Shown one piece after another: positions 35,706-49,575 of a DNA stretch of 64,000 bases. How positions within the stretch are numbered: position 1 is the first letter of the stretch; the number at the start of each line of letters is the position of its first letter. The stretch is from positions 40,543,501 to 40,607,500 of the forward strand of contig NC_134150.1 of assembly GCF_033958435.1 (NCBI RefSeq), written 5' to 3'. Both the position numbers and the translations under genes were made by a program. The notes under the pieces are model-generated. The model saw only the letters and a program-made list of their open reading frames with translations, searched no databases and had not been told where the DNA came from. The DNA is from Carettochelys insculpta (lineage: Eukaryota > Chordata > Testudines > Carettochelyidae).

Positions 35706-38700
35706 CTACTACAATATACATATGAGATAATGATTGGTTGCTTGCATGTGTAGTTTCTGCAGTTAGAGTGCAGTCAGTGTTGGCAACAGAAAATCCGACC
35801 TTTAATCTAAACTGCATACCCCATAGGTATTTGTATGCCAGAATCATTCTCCACGGAACCCTCTGCATTCCAACGTCACTTGCTTTCATTGTTTTTTTGA
35901 GTCTTCCATCCCCTCTTTTCTTCCCGGTGACTGGATCAGGCACCCAACTCCCCTATGGCTAGCAACCTCCCTGACTTCTCATCATCTCTGAAAACTCTGT
36001 CACTCTCTACTTCTTCCTCCATTAATCTTTACTCTTATGTGCTTCTCAAACACTTACATATCAGATCTTGGCAGATGAAATAAATAAAAATAATCAAAAT
36101 GTAGTGTAAAGACCTTGGTGCTTGGATATTGTTTTATTTTGTCTGGGTGAAGTGCCTATTACATCTATGATACTGTATAAAATAATACACATCTGTAAAA
36201 TAATAATATCTAAATTAGTATCTGTATAGCCTTCATACAGCTGCCCTCCCATCAGATGAGTTCTGTATGACTCATTACATGGGGTGGGGAGAAGACAGAT
36301 TCTCCATTCATATCATTGAAGGAAAGGAAAACACAAATGCTAACTAATTATTCCCTTGATTCTGCAAAGACTTACACATGTGCTTAATTTAAAGCATGTG
36401 AATAACATGATTAAAGTGGAAGTTAATTTAAAATTAACTGTGAATTCAAATGTTTTCAGGATTGGGGCTTAGCATGGCAATATTATGTGAATAGGTTTGT
36501 ACATGTAGCCTAAACTGCAGACTCATATGTGTATCCTGCATTTGAATGGTTGGCAGACCTTTTTAAGTGTCTAGTCAGTGTATTTTGTAATGTTAAAGAT
36601 TACAGTACCATGTGTGAATTTTTGTACACTTGTATTAAACATATAAGGCCATGAAATACTAAAATGAATGTAAAAATATCTACAGTATTGTAGCAGATTT
36701 TTCACAATATGCTTTGTGCATCTGAAATAGAATTGTACATGCAGGCATCACAGTTATAAAAGTAATGTTTTCTATATTTTTTTAAAATAAGGAAACAATA
36801 TAGCTGTTCTTTTAAGAGAAGACAGAAAAACAAGTGACCCGTTAAGCAAAAGGAACTTAAACAGTTCAATTAAAAATTTAACACACGAGTGACACAGTTG
36901 CAGTTCTCTTATTATTAAAAAACTGTGCCCAAACCACAGAGGAAGTGTTGGTGATTGATATAATTTTGGAATTTGTATTGTTATTCAGAATATTATAAGG
37001 GGTATTATCCATTATCCTAGATTACAGAAAATGTTTATTTTTTCTTGATATTTTGACGTAGTTGTGGAATTTAAATTCAGTCACACTTTGAGTAAGTTGT
37101 AGCCAAATTTGAAAACACTTAGGCTTTGAAATAATTCTTTTCTGGGTTTTTCAGTTTTTCTCATTTTGTCAGATTAAAGATAGCATAACATATTTGTATG
37201 TTTTCTGTGTCTGTGTACTGCAAGTGCATTGTAGTCAGGAAAAAAGCTTCTGGATAATTTCTCTTCTTAAAAGCAAAAGATACTTAAGTTGCTGTATATT
37301 TTGAGCTGCAATTTCCCTATTCAGTATTGGGGGTTGAATAAAGGAAAACCAATTATACTGTCAATTTAATTTCTTTGCAGAAATACCAGGCTGTATTAAC
37401 ATATTGATCTCTCATCACTGGAAGTACTTTGGTACCATTTGCAGATGTCTATCAGTCTGGCAGAAAGTTTTTTGTTTCAATGGCAGCACTCTGAGAGAGA
37501 AATGCTATAGCCAGACGCATTCAAGATGATTTCGTTTGGAGTGAATCAAACAATTGCTGTAAACACTGAGTAGAAATGTAAAAGGGCCCTTGAAGGTTCC
37601 ACACAAAGCATTTTTTGTTTGGTGAATTTCATTTTTGCCAGTCAGTTCTGCTATGGAATACAGAGGCAAAGGAAGAATCTATAATAGTATTCTTAAACTA
37701 CAGCGTGAATGCAAGAGCTGAGAGCTTTTTCCAGGGATTGTGCTATAGTCAGTGCAGTAAAGTGCTGTGTTCTCATCCAAACTGTAAGCACTAAAAGTAG
37801 AGTTACACATAGGAAAAGCCGTAACTTCTATATTCAGTATTATGAATAAACTGTGATTATTCTATTAATGGGAAGTCTTTGGTTCATATATGTTGAGATC
37901 ATTCATTAGCATGGGTGCAGATGAAAGTTGCTTTATGAATGTCATGAATTAGATTTTTATTCATTTGCGCTAAACTGAAATCAGGCAGTACAGTTCTGAT
38001 AGCAGATTATAGAGTAGTTCACTCAAATTTGCTGGATTATATTGAAAATAAAAGCATATGATATGTATTGGAAAATGGACATAGCCATACAGTCATTGCT
38101 CTGCTTTGCCTGCTGTGTTGAATTTGATCTTTAGTGGTAGGATATCTTTTTCTAACATTATTAGATGATAGGAATGTTTGAATATAAATTGTTTGAATGC
38201 ATGTGACCAATTGCATTTATTGTCATAATACACAGATGTCATATTGCACATTGCAGAGAGTGAGTAATGCACTGCAGTTTGAGTATAAAAGAATATGGGA
38301 TCAAAAACAATCCGGGGGCTTCATTTTTCTAGACCAGTGGTAGAAATATAAGAAACATGCAAATCCATTTGTGAAAATAGGTTTTGTCTAAATAAAAATA
38401 CAACTGTACATTATGCTTTACATTTTGATTCTCTGGAAATAGTTTGGTAAAACATTAATTGCTTTTATGTGGAGGTAAATATTTTCCTTTATTTACAGGT
38501 ATACGGCCATCTGATATTTCTGTATCAATACTGTACAATTTAACATTTACTTCATGTCATTACTATTCATTGCAATACACTTGGATCTGATACTTGCTAT
38601 ATCAGTCGGTGCCAGAGATCTTGTCTCAAAAGCATTCTTTAGACTGTGAGTTTCTTTCCATGTTAGATTTATTGCTTGCTTCTGGCATATAATCTAACAG

Positions 38701-40266
38701 AACACAGACTATTTAACATAATCCAATAGCTGTAAAAAAAGACCATGCATTTTCAGGGGTCACATAAACCTATTCACCTTTAAAAGTGCTCATTCGTCTG
38801 AACTTCTTCATGGTTATCATGTGAATAAGTTGATTATGAAAAACAGGTGCTTGTGACATTACAGGTACTATAATATTTCACTACATACATGCCTTTAAAA
38901 ATAAACCATATAGTTAAAAGATCCGTTTCATATGTATACATTGTTTGAAGATATGTAAAAAAGCAATACAATGCCAGCACAGCAGAAATGAATGGCATGA
39001 ATCCCAAATCAGCAGCCTTTATGCATTTTACCTCATGAAGCTGTGCGAACATTGAAATTAAATCCAAACAGCCTGTGTCAGTCAGTCATTGAAATGTTAG
39101 GCTTGACCAGTGGGTTATTCCCCTTATATTGTCAAGATTGTTAGAGGAAATTTAATTTTAACTGGAACAAGCAAACTTAGCCTGACTTAGCATCTCATCC
39201 AAAGGGACCGTACATTTCCTTGCAGCTGTATCCCCTACTGCAGGTGTGATTCTGGTGTCTACGCTGAACTTTGGTCCCAATTGCTGATTAGTGGCTTGAA
39301 TCCAGTGACTTCAGGCATTGCCAACAAAATTTAATTTCCATTAAGAATTCAGTGCTTCCCTTAGCTTCAAATGAGTACTTATTTTCCAAACTGTGAGAGG
39401 CCAGAACAAGAGCAAAATTCATGATCCTGTTGGATGCGAGATAGGCCAGGTATACTGCTAGCAGGCAGCATAATGAATACGTATTCTGCTAATGACCTCA
39501 CTGTAGACCAGGAGGAAGGAGACACTTGAGAGATGAATGGTGATTCATTCTCCATGCTGAGGCTGGTCCTTTGGTAAATGACGTGTTTAGGAAATAATGC
39601 AGACTACTGTTCAGTAAGTCTGAAACAAAACAAAACAAAAAAATGTAATTTGGGATCTTCAGCTATGGTTGAGTGAGTGCCGTTGGTAAACCCCTTAAGT
39701 AATTAATCAAGGAAATTACCCCTCGTCACTAATTATTTATTTTCTCAAGTTGTCAGCCTTGCTTAAGCTCATCTTATTGCATTGTTTAAAGGGAAAACTG
39801 TGATTCAGATTCATGAGGTTGGAGGGACAAGCCTTGCTAGAAAAGTGACTCACCTTAAGATATCAGCTTCCTTGCCCCACAAATATGCCCTGATCCTTAT
39901 CTTGAGGGGCCTGAATGGATACAATTGAAGGGGAGAAGATTTTATTTTGCTCATTGGTGTCTTTTCAGAAGCTCTTAAATTTTACTTGTCAGTTGGACAT
40001 CTGGACTAAGACCGATTGCTAATTTTGTTTTTTGCAGGCCACAGAACATCTGGTAATGATAACCACTTTTGGTCACTGCTGATGTGGGTTGGATAAAGGC
40101 TCTTTATCCATTACAAATCTTGTGAGCCAGCCAGTTGCTATAAACTTTGAAAGAGGTTAATGGAGACCATAAAGAAAATAGGAAGAGCTGATGATATTTA
40201 TACATTTTAAATATGACTGTTGCAGCCTGTGCCATCACTTAGAATTTCCTCATTCTCTGTTTTTAG
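35706..40266. other. BANP intron B-C, 3' part, nothing recognised
   Basis: About 4.5 kb of AT-rich intron notably poor in recognisable transposons, ending in the CTCTGTTTTTAG acceptor of exon C. Stretches here could contain conserved noncoding elements, but that cannot be judged without alignment. Confidence 0.5.
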
Positions 40267-40506
40267 AGGATTACCCCAATGGGACATGGCTTGGAGATGA
40301 AAACAATCCAGAGATGAGAGTCCGTTGTCCCATCACCCCAGCTGACATGCTGCACATAAGCACCAATTGCCGCACAGCTGAGAAGATGGCGCTGACGTTA
40401 CTAGATTACCTCTTCCACCGGGAAATTCAGGCCATCTCTAACCTTTCAGGGCAAGGAAAGCATGGGAAGAAGCAGCTTGATCCTCTCATGATTTATGGTA
40501 TTCGCT
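40267..40506 (+). CDS. BANP: BANP internal exon C (first half of BEN domain)
   Basis: This 240-nt exon starts with AG, completing the split Glu codon from exon B. It encodes 79 residues running from DYPNGTWLGDENNPEMRVRC through DMLHISTNCRTAEKMALTLL and DYLFHREIQAISN to LDPLMIYGIR, then the T of a split Cys codon. The acceptor is CTCTGTTTTTAG ending at 40266 and the donor is GTGAGT at 40507. The segment forms the first helices of the BEN domain, a DNA-binding and protein-interaction fold; the AEKMALTLLDYLF helix is typical. An upstream ATG and a downstream stop make a longer open frame (40191-40574), but only the spliced part is BANP. The exon is symmetric (phase 1/1), so skipping it would delete half the BEN domain in frame. 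Confidence 0.97.
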
Positions 40507-42050
40507 GTGAGTATAACACTGAAGTTTCTGGTCCTGTAGAGAGATGTTTCCAGTTGCTTTGTCTGACAGGTTGAGTGCAAAAGAGACAAGCAGAACTAAA
40601 TCTTTAGATAAAACTTTTCTAAAATCTTCATACGCATTACTGCTCAGGCATTTGTATTCGTCTCTTGCCCCTATCCTGCCTTTCCAGTCCCTTTCTAGTC
40701 TGTGCCCCCCGCCCCAGTAAATACCTGTAGGAATTAAATTGTCCTCTGGACACCACACATGAGATATAATGCTGATGGCCTTTTACTGAAATAAGAGTGG
40801 GCCCGTCCTGGTTAGTCTGGTGCCATCTATGTCTCTAACTCAGTCTATTATCTGTATGAATAATTTCCCTTGCTGTGGCACCTACATGCTGTTGTCAGTG
40901 TAGCTAGTTACTTCTACCTGCTTGTTGCTCAGATATTTCGTTATCTGTTCCGCCTTCCCTGTTTTTTGTGGTTTCATTTTGAGACACTGTAGGAATTACA
41001 ATCTGTGAAAGACAATTAGCCAGCCTAGTGATGACTTTTTGTTTCCTCTGGTGACATTATGGGACAATATCCTAAGTCTACAAAAATGGTCGGGCAGGTC
41101 ATGCTTCAATCTGACCAATTCCTGTTTCTTGACAATTATTTTGGTGTGTTCCTTTAACTTTTAAATAACATATTTTTATGTGGCAGAGAGAGATTGTAGA
41201 GAACTACAGCACATTATAACTAGTCATGGTCTAATTTCATTTTGCTAATATCTATGCATTGAAGCATGGTTCTACTCAAAAAGTAACTTCATTATGTTAC
41301 TTATTGAGTTATTGTTTGTAACAGATATTGATGCTCATCCCTTCCCCGTTTAACACTGAGCAACTTTGCAAGGTTTTCATTTAACACATGACACTATTTT
41401 CCAAATACTTTGCTCTGATGCCTTCTCTATCGTACCAAACTATCTAATCCTAGCGAAACTTAGCTAGCAAGGGAAGTCACAGTAGATACCAGAACTTGCT
41501 GTTGGTGTAAGGCCTGGGCAAAAACTGCACCTTACATTGTGTTCAAAATGAGTTCAGGCATCCCTTCAGGTGTATTTCCATTGGCATGAATTGTTGCACA
41601 CAGTGCTTTGCCTACGTGCTTCTTCCAGCCTCACTCTTTGGACCTATGTAGGTGACATAGTAGATCATAGTAGATCATAGACAATGTTTGCAATTGCTTC
41701 TGCATTGTGTAATACATGCTTGAGCATCAGTCTTCTTCCAAAGAGCTGGGCTGAGACCTTCCATTTATATTGAGCAGGAGGACATGTGGGGTCTGAGAAG
41801 GCGTTTGGGTGAAGGAGTGGGTGGTGACCTTTCACAGGGAGTTGGGGAGTAGGGTCTGGGAAAGGATTCTGCCCTGGGAGAGGGGTTTAGAGTGGGTGAA
41901 GAGGCTGCAAGGAAGTTGGAGTGGGGTGCCAGAGGCAGGCTCTGGCCAGGATGTGTTTAGTTAAGCAGTTCCTGGTCAGCAGCAGTTTCAGGCAGGCTAC
42001 TGTGCCTGCCAGTAGTCCCAGGCCACTGTCTGTTCTGTGTCTCTACACTG
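40507..42050. other. BANP intron C-D, 5' part, nothing recognised
   Basis: It starts with the GTGAGT donor. A small direct repeat of CATAGTAGAT lies near 41658-41680. No other feature. Confidence 0.55.
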
Positions 42051-42330
42051 GGATGGGGGATGGTAGTAGTTTTGTGTGTTTCTCCAGCTCCCAAAAAAAA
42101 AATCTCTCAGGTTCTATTGGCTGGAAACCAGCCAGTGAGAGCTGGGAAATTGTGCTGCACTGCCCCTGCCCCCAGCTAAATCTCTCAGCTCCCATTGGCT
42201 GATTTCATGTGCTGTCTCTACCCTAAGCAAAATAGAGAAACCAGCCAGTAGGAGCTGAGGGAAATTTTGCTGGGTGTGGGAGCAGCACCTGACACTCTCC
42301 TCTCCCTATAGGAGCTGGCCACGAGCTGGA
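42051..42330. repeat. GC-rich segment with internal inverted repeats, probable hAT relic
   Basis: CTATTGGCTGGAAACCAGCC, CTCCCATTGGCTGATTTC and CCAGCCAGTAGGAGCTGAGG are variants of one motif in both orientations, giving an imperfect fold-back. Such CCATTGGCTG/CAGCCAATGG arrays are common in turtle hAT-like repeats from memory; ends not located. Confidence 0.35.
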
Positions 42331-43654
42331 TTATAAAGTTAGGTGGGCTGTGTTTTCCCCATCTGTGGTATAGATTATATGCTGCTGTAGCGTATGCAGC
42401 AGGTTGGATCAGTCCTTGCAAAACACCACATGCAAATTACAATGCTTCTTCCCATTTACTGTGGTTTGAAGCATAACGATAGGAGCTAGAGTCATAGAAA
42501 ATAACAGTTTTTAAAGATGTTTGTTACATCATGACAATTTTCTCTGAGTTTCTTGTAGCCCAGTTTAGGCTGAGTCGAAAGACATTCATGAGGAATAGTC
42601 TTGGTGAATATTCAAACTTTGGATTTGCTTTTTAAGTCATGAAAACATTAGAAGTAACTGTGGAATTATGATCAGATGTCCCAAATGAGCAAATTAAATT
42701 ACATTCTGTAAGGGCTGGGTATGTTTTTTGATGCTATTGCCACCAGACAGATGTTTTCTTAGCTTCTATTTATGGGAGGATCCTAAAGGACCAATTTAAA
42801 TTACTGTGCAGTGGGTGTTTCCTAGAAATTTCTCATGCTTTCTTTTTGGTTTAGTAAACCAGTCTGAGTTCATACTAGTTCACAGGTACAGAGCATACCA
42901 AGTGCAGCACATTCCAAGTTAAGAAATGTCAACCATTGTGGTTGCTGAAATAATGACAGTGTTACATAGAAAAAATCTGCGGAAGGTGATTGTGAATGAG
43001 CCTGATAGCACAGTTCCTTCTTTAGGCAGGGCTGATTTTGGGAAGCATGCATTTAATAGTTTCATTTTATTCATGGTGATGTCACCAGACTACTGCGGTG
43101 GTGGTGGGGCCGAAGGCTATATTGTTGAACTTGGTGCAGTGTGGCCTTTTTTGGAAAACAGAAGCCTGCAAATGCTTTCTTAGTGTTGTTTGATCATGTA
43201 TAAAATGCATTTGTGGCTCTGTAAGGGCTAATAGGACCGACCAATGATTTTGCTTTTGCAAATTTTGGAGACCTCTTCAGATGCTTATGCAATATGAATT
43301 ATACTTTTCTAAGTTATTGCCTGTAACGCCATTATTTTCACAAGTTTTTTATAAGGCTAAATAGGTTTTGTTTGAAAAATTAATAAAACGAATAATGCAG
43401 TGTGCTTGCAAAAAGTGCACATGCAACCTCCTATGTTTATATGCACAAATTGAATTATTGCACCCCCAAGTTCTGTTGTATGTGCATTTACCAGATTTGT
43501 ATATTCAAAACAGGCTGTTGAACATGAGGTCCCTTAATGAATGTGTGTGATCATATTGAATTATGTCCCTTAAGCTGATATAATATAAAAGGGAGGTTTA
43601 TTTATAAAAGTAGCCCTGATTGACTGACATTAGGGGTACTTACAGCGTCTAAAA
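42331..43654. other. BANP intron C-D, nothing recognised
   Basis: No supported feature. Confidence 0.5.
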
Positions 43655-44364
43655 CAGAGGTCCATTGGTTCCACTCCTGCTGCCCTTGTGAAACTTACCC
43701 TCCACCACCCCTACTGGCAGTGCAGTGGGGCTAGAGAGGCTTTTGGCTGATGGCTCTGTGCCACTGATAGCATGGCCCTATGGCCTAGGGGAGGTATGTT
43801 CAGAGCTATCCCATCCATAGGATGGTTTGGGGTGGCCAACACAGGTTCCTTGCTTTGGGAGGCCCACTGGTGGTTGGCCCAACTTGTCCTACAGATGGGA
43901 TGATCCCCCATAATCGACTTAGTTCAGGAGGTCCTGGGCAGGCTGGCGCTGGCAGCAAGGGTGAGGTCCCCATCACACTCACTGTGATGGTGGGAATTGT
44001 GGGCAAGTGGAGTGTTGCAGCAGCCTCTGCTCTGCCATCATTTCCCATGCCAGCCTGGCTGCTCCACTTCTCTGTGGCTCCAGCTGCCTCAGTGAGTATA
44101 GGGGAGTCTGCCCCATGCTTGGCCTCCCCCCCCAGTAATTCGCAAGGCCGTGTCCCTCAGTGAGGGGGCTTAAGAGAAGTGGGGAGGGTGTAGCAGGGGA
44201 AGGCAGAGTGAGGATGGGGGTAGAGCAGGAGCTTGGCTTCAGGGAGGGGTATAGGAACCCCTCTCCTCCAGGCCATAGGGACTCCTGTAGGCAGCTGCAC
44301 GTGGGCCAGACTGTAAAACAGGTTGGGCTGTAGATGGCCCACAGGTGTGAGTTTGAGACCCCTG
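43655..44364. mobile_element. hAT-like nonautonomous element, 710 bp
   Basis: The left end CAGAGGTCCATTGG and right end GAGTTTGAGACCCCTG resemble the hAT (Charlie-type) terminus CAGGGGTCTCAAACT in opposite orientations. Flanking octamers GTCTAAAA and GTTTAGAT agree at five of eight positions and may be a decayed 8-bp duplication. The interior is GC-rich and its open frames on both strands show no transposase domain. Confidence 0.5.
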
Positions 44365-45784
44365 GTTTAGATGAACGCAGTGCCTTTGTTCTAGAACAAA
44401 TCACCATGTATCAAAAGAAAAACACACTTCCTAAATATAACCTGTTACAAGAATACCCACATATGGTATGTTTAGAGTATCTGAAAGTGATTGCATGGCT
44501 AGTGGGGCTTAAGATAACTAGCCAAGGATTAATAAATTACTACTGCATTGAATAGGAATGATGGGACCAAAATACCTTATCCAAAAAAAGACTCCAAAAT
44601 TTATGTGAATGGCTCAGCTGTAGTGATTTCATGCTGCAAACTTGCATATCATCACTGGTAATAAGTGAGCGAAAAAGAAATTCCCTTTTGGTAGCTTGTT
44701 TATTAAATGTCTGTAATGTAAGTGAGCTTGTGAGTGACTGCACATCTGTAATGACTCAAACACCCAGCACGAAACACTGTTTCCCCATTGAAAACAATGG
44801 TAAAACTCCAATTCACTTCAGTGTGGCTAGAATTTCATTCCAACAGTTTATCAGTGATGCCCTGAAAGAAATGAAAAATTCTGCTCTGCCATATTCTCTT
44901 GTCCTCACCAGTCTGTAGATAAGCTGTCTTTTACAGCTGATGTGTGGTGTTGCATCAGCTCAACCCTTCCCCTTGAAGTATAGCACTAGGATGAGAACTG
45001 AGTCATATTGGTATCCTTAGTATACAGTTTGCAAGCAGCTGCTTTGTGCAGCAAAATTCTGCTGTGTTTATTTTAAACTTATATGAAAATCTAATAGCAT
45101 CAGGCCAGCATATGCCATTCATATGTAGCAAATTCAGTTCATTATGGAGATCGTTTGGGTTTAAATTTCATCACCTAGTTTGTCAGTGGAAAGATTTTCC
45201 TCACTTTCTTTTTCTGGGGAAGAAATAGGCAACCAAATCTGTATTTAATAGAGAATATTTTGAAAAGTATAGCATGCAGAAGCCACTTTTTCCAAATGAA
45301 GGGATGTATGTTTATTAAAAATTCTTGCTATATTGCGTAAGTTCTGCCACAAGAGAGAGGCAGAATTTATCTATGGAGGTATATATTTTCAAAAAAGTGC
45401 TTGTGGGATGCCAATGTTAGTGGAGAAAGACCTTTGGGCAAGTAACCAGAACAATTTAAATATACTATATGGCTTTAAGTAGCTCATTACTTCAGCCCTA
45501 CCAAAAATATAAGGGTTTTTCTGGTGAAACCTGATCTACGAATGCTAGCAGTTAGAACTCTTTTTTTGTTGTAACTTAAAAGGTAGATTTAGCTTATAAG
45601 AGAGTTTCACAACAACATCTGCTAACATGCTTTTGGGTTTGGAATTTTTAAAAAAGAACTTATACTATAAGAAGTTAGAAATGCAATAAAATAGTAGACT
45701 GCTATATGGCTTTGCTTGTGATCTTAGAAAACACTATTAAAAGAGGGAAATTTTGTTGGTGATGAACCTAGTGGAATAACAATA
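44365..45784. other. BANP intron C-D, nothing recognised
   Basis: No supported feature. Confidence 0.5.
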
Positions 45785-46094
45785 CAGGTTGAACCTCTGT
45801 AATCAGGATCTCCGGCAAACTCCATAATTTTAGATAGCCAAATGACCACTTATCATGGGTGTGGCCAAGTTTCCTGTGCTTCCATAAAGTTTGTTTCCAA
45901 CCACCAGTCCTTGCCCTCAGTGTTCTGTGCTGTTTTTTAGCTGTAATTTACCCCCTAAATGTCTTTTAAGAGCCCAGTAAGCCGTGGAAGTATTGGCAAT
46001 ATGCTAGAAAATATTGACCTCCTGTCGTTTGGCAAATTCTCTCGTCCGGCACCAGTCTGGTACTGAGGGTGCCGGATGAGAAAGGTTCAACCTA
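45785..46094. mobile_element. Tc1/mariner (Tigger-type) MITE, TA duplication
   Basis: The left end CAGGTTGAACCTCTGTAATC and the right end (CCGGATGAGAAAGGTTCAAC, then CTA) are inverted repeats of about 25-30 bp. TA flanks at 45783-45784 and 46095-46096, with the terminal G mutated to A at the right. CCGGCA motifs follow each end. The 310-bp interior does not code. Confidence 0.8.
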
Positions 46095-46096
46095 TA

Positions 46097-48500
46097 GGGC
46101 CTTTATAAGTCACTTTCAGTATTTCACAGGTATTTTAAATTATCTAACACTATAGATAAGCTGTTAAATGTTTAGTTTCTTTCTGAATGTGAAAAAGACT
46201 TCAGGTTTTGCAAGTTTGTAATAATTTTCACATCAGCAAACACGATAGCGGGGAAGCAATTCTATTATAAAATCCTCTTTCTCCTAGCTTGTAACTTTCT
46301 GGAAAATTTATGAATGTAGAAAGTTTAAGCAAAAATCTACCACAAGCTTTTTCAAGTTCTTTCTGAAAGGACGTAGACACTAAATATGAAAAATTATGAG
46401 CAATATGAATGTGGGAATGTTGTTCCAATGTTGGCATTGATCATTTTTCATATTTACTGTCTGTATCCTTTCAGAAGGAACTCAAAAAAGGTTATGTAGA
46501 TTAAAACTGTTTGTGCGATTTTGCAGAAATCTTAGTACCATTCTGCTGAATCCTCCCCACAACTTATCAGAGCACAAACAGTTGCTGATTTCTGTTCCAG
46601 AGTTAACATTTTATCACCCTGAATACATATGTGTAAAGATGTATAAAATAGTGTAGAGTTACCACTAAAATTGAAAACATATTATATGGCACTATCAAAA
46701 TATATGTAGGAAAACAAGCTTCCACATTTTTCATGTTATGTTGAGTACTCTCGTTAAATCATAGTCCTAATGATGGTAGAAGTAGATCTAAGCTGAACAA
46801 GATATAAACCTAGTGCCTGATATGAAAATGAATTATAAGTTTGCCTGTTCCAGGAGAACTAGTGTGAACATCTTCAGTAGAATTAAGCACCCTACTCCTT
46901 TATGCAACTCATTAGCATAACTTTTCATCTCATGCTGGAGAGGCAAATCTCCCAAATCTGTATATAAGGAAGTACATTTGATTCATACCTGATGGCATAA
47001 CTTGTGCTGGCCTGATTGGTGTATGTGTGTGGACATTCTTTTATATAACCAGATATATTTTACATATTGTGCTGGTCTGAGCAGCTCATAAATATAAAAA
47101 TGTATCTTGGCCCTGCCTGCTGGGCCATGCAGGTGTGGAAAAGACCTGCAAGTAAATTGTGTGCCAACTGCATTTGACAAAAGCTGAGCTGTAGCCAAAG
47201 AACTAGAAAGATCAATGGACAAAAACCCTGCAGAGGAGAGCACAATGGGCTGAAGCAACTGTGGAGATCTCTTGACTTACAGCTGCCTACATAGATTACC
47301 TCCACCAAATTTCTTTATTATAAGCTGTGCGTATGATCTTGACTATCCAGATTTATGACCAGGAGGCTGCTGTTGAAATGTTAGCACCGTGACTGGTCAA
47401 TACACAGTCATCTAAGTACACAGGATCACTCAAATTACTGTTGTGTCAGCTTCAGCCTCCCTCTTTCTGAGAATTTTAGTCTCAATATAGGTGAACTCAC
47501 AAATGTTCTATAGGCCAATTTCACCTGCAATAGATACTGAACATTCAGTAGCAGAGGAAGAGAAATACGAAACTCTGCATCCACAGACCATAAGCACATC
47601 TACCGCTATGCCCATCTGACTGCTTTCTAGTTTATTGCTACTAGTTGCCATTATGATAACTGTTTAACAAAGGGCTATCAAAGTTAATTTATGAAATAAC
47701 AGAAATGAAGAAGACCCCCAACTATTTATTCTCTTTGCTCTTTCATCCTTTTATGTTTCTTTTTTTTTTGTGTCGTTTGCCCTCAGCCCTCGCCTCTATT
47801 TTTTGTCATATTTTCCTTTCCATGATTCCGGAAATGTCTTGACATTGATTCTGTTTGTTGTACCAGTCTGTGAGGGAATATAACCAGAAACACAGTTTAA
47901 AAACAATTGGACCAGATAAAACAAATATAACAGCAAGTCTTTTTGGACCCAATACTTGCAGCTGTTCATGCAACACTTGGATTCCTTTGGGAGAGCCAGA
48001 AACTCAAACCATTCTCGTTTTGTTTAGTATCTTGGTCTAATAAAATCCTCATTAGAAAGCTTAAATGACTTGTTGAGCAATCTGTATTTTACATACCAGA
48101 TGAGCTGTGTAGGGTTAGGTTATGTATATTTGAGACAAACTAAAAATCTTGCTTTTCAAAGAGGGAGAGTATTTCAACTGGAGTAGGATAATAGTCTAGG
48201 GAGCCCACTATAGAAGGCCTGCCAATCATGTTTTAAAAAACATCCATCACACCAATTTTATTGGATCCTGAATTCCAAGATCACTGGAAAATTAGAGAGT
48301 GGGTCCATATTTCACACTTAAGTACATATCTGGAGTTTTAGGGAGAATAATAAAAAAGTCTCGGTTAAAACAACAGTCCAGTGGAAAGACTGAATACTGT
48401 TCAAACTCAGTTTTTATATGTAGGCTCCATTAGTTAGGGTAAATTTTGGCATGTCAATGTGACAATGAGTGATCATTCCATAACCCTCTGATACCTTGCA
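46097..48500. other. BANP intron C-D, nothing recognised
   Basis: No supported feature in about 2.4 kb of AT-rich intron. Confidence 0.5.
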
Positions 48501-48507
48501 TTATAGT

Positions 48508-48835
48508 AGAATTTCAGAGTTACAAACTCCAGAGTTTCAAACTGACCCATCAACCACACCCCTCGTTTGGAACTGGAAGTATGCAATTCAACAGCAGCAG
48601 AATTCCTCGAACCTTCCCAAAGGAAAGAAATACAATACATTACTGTATTAAATGTATACTGCCCCAAAAAGGGACAGTTTTAAAACAAGATTTCACAAGG
48701 TAAGGAAACTGTTTCTGTGCTTGTTTCATTGAAATTAAGGTGGTTAAAAGCAGCATTTTGCTTCTGCATAGTAATGTTTCACAGCTATATTAAAGCAATG
48801 TTTTGTACATTTACAAGCACTTCAGTGTAATGAAC
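48508..48835 (+). repeat. Turtle DNA-transposon-like repeat, one end visible
   Basis: AGAATTTCAGAGTTACAAAC, then AACTGACCCATCAACCACAC, GGTAAGGAAACTGTTTCTGT and GTGGTTAAAAGCAGCATTTT match, in order, a miniature element I remember as frequent in turtle genomes (mariner-like ends, CAGAGTTACGAAC). The right end is not recognisable. Confidence 0.4.
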
Positions 48836-49464
48836 AGCCTCCATTCCCAAGGTATTTGTAGTTCTGTGGTTCTATTGTATATAGTATTTGGACATATATA
48901 CAGGGTCAAACCAGGTTTGGACATGGTGCTTAATTACAGTCAGTTTACCAACAGAATGAAGCTTGACTAAAGGGAGTGGAGAAGGAAAGGATGCACTATT
49001 CCTGGGTTCTAGAGTAGCCTTTTGAATTCAGTTTCTCAAGACTATAATGAAACAAGTTCAGCTAAGAACTGATATTGATCCAGGTGTGATATCTCAGGAT
49101 GACCTGTAAGTCTCCCACTGATGTGAGTCGCCTTCAAATATTTGTAATCTAATATTACAACTATTAATTTCCCATTGTGCTTTGCTCTTAAAGGTGCTGT
49201 ACAAAGAGTAGTAATAAAAGTGTATTTTGTGTCTCTCCCTCTGTGCCTGATTCACTGAGAATCGCAGTCTGCTTGTTCCCAGCTGTAGATTTTGTGTGCA
49301 CTGGTGAGCTGATTTTAAGGCAGTGGGAAGCACTTTTAGGGCGAGGTTTGAATTATGGTTGTTTGAAGGCACACCATTAATTCAGAATGCCTCCTTTCAA
49401 ATATTTGTTTTTGTCAGATGCCACAGTCTTTTTGGCTGTGTTCGGTTTTGCTTTAAGTAGGGCA
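48836..49464. other. BANP intron C-D, little recognised
   Basis: Only AAAGGTGCTGTACAAAGAGT (about 49190) resembles an old L2/L3 LINE tail. Confidence 0.45.
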
Positions 49465-49575
49465 GTACAGTTACCTCCATTTTACAGTTGGGGAACTGAG
49501 GCCGAGAAATTAAGGTTAGACAGGAAGTCTGGCAGATCAGGTTTCCTAAATTCCAGGGGAATGCCCCAGCCACCG
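49465..49575 (+). repeat. MIR/L3-like ancient repeat fragment
   Basis: TACCTCCATTTTACAGTTGG then GGAACTGAGGCCGAGAAATT is the familiar MIR/L3-type motif (CCATTTTACAGATGGGGAAA then CTGAGGC). Confidence 0.55.

Noticed and set aside
40191..40574. Taking the full 127-codon open frame around exon C as a gene
   Set aside because: Splice sites and phase show that only 40267-40506 is coding; both ends are intron.
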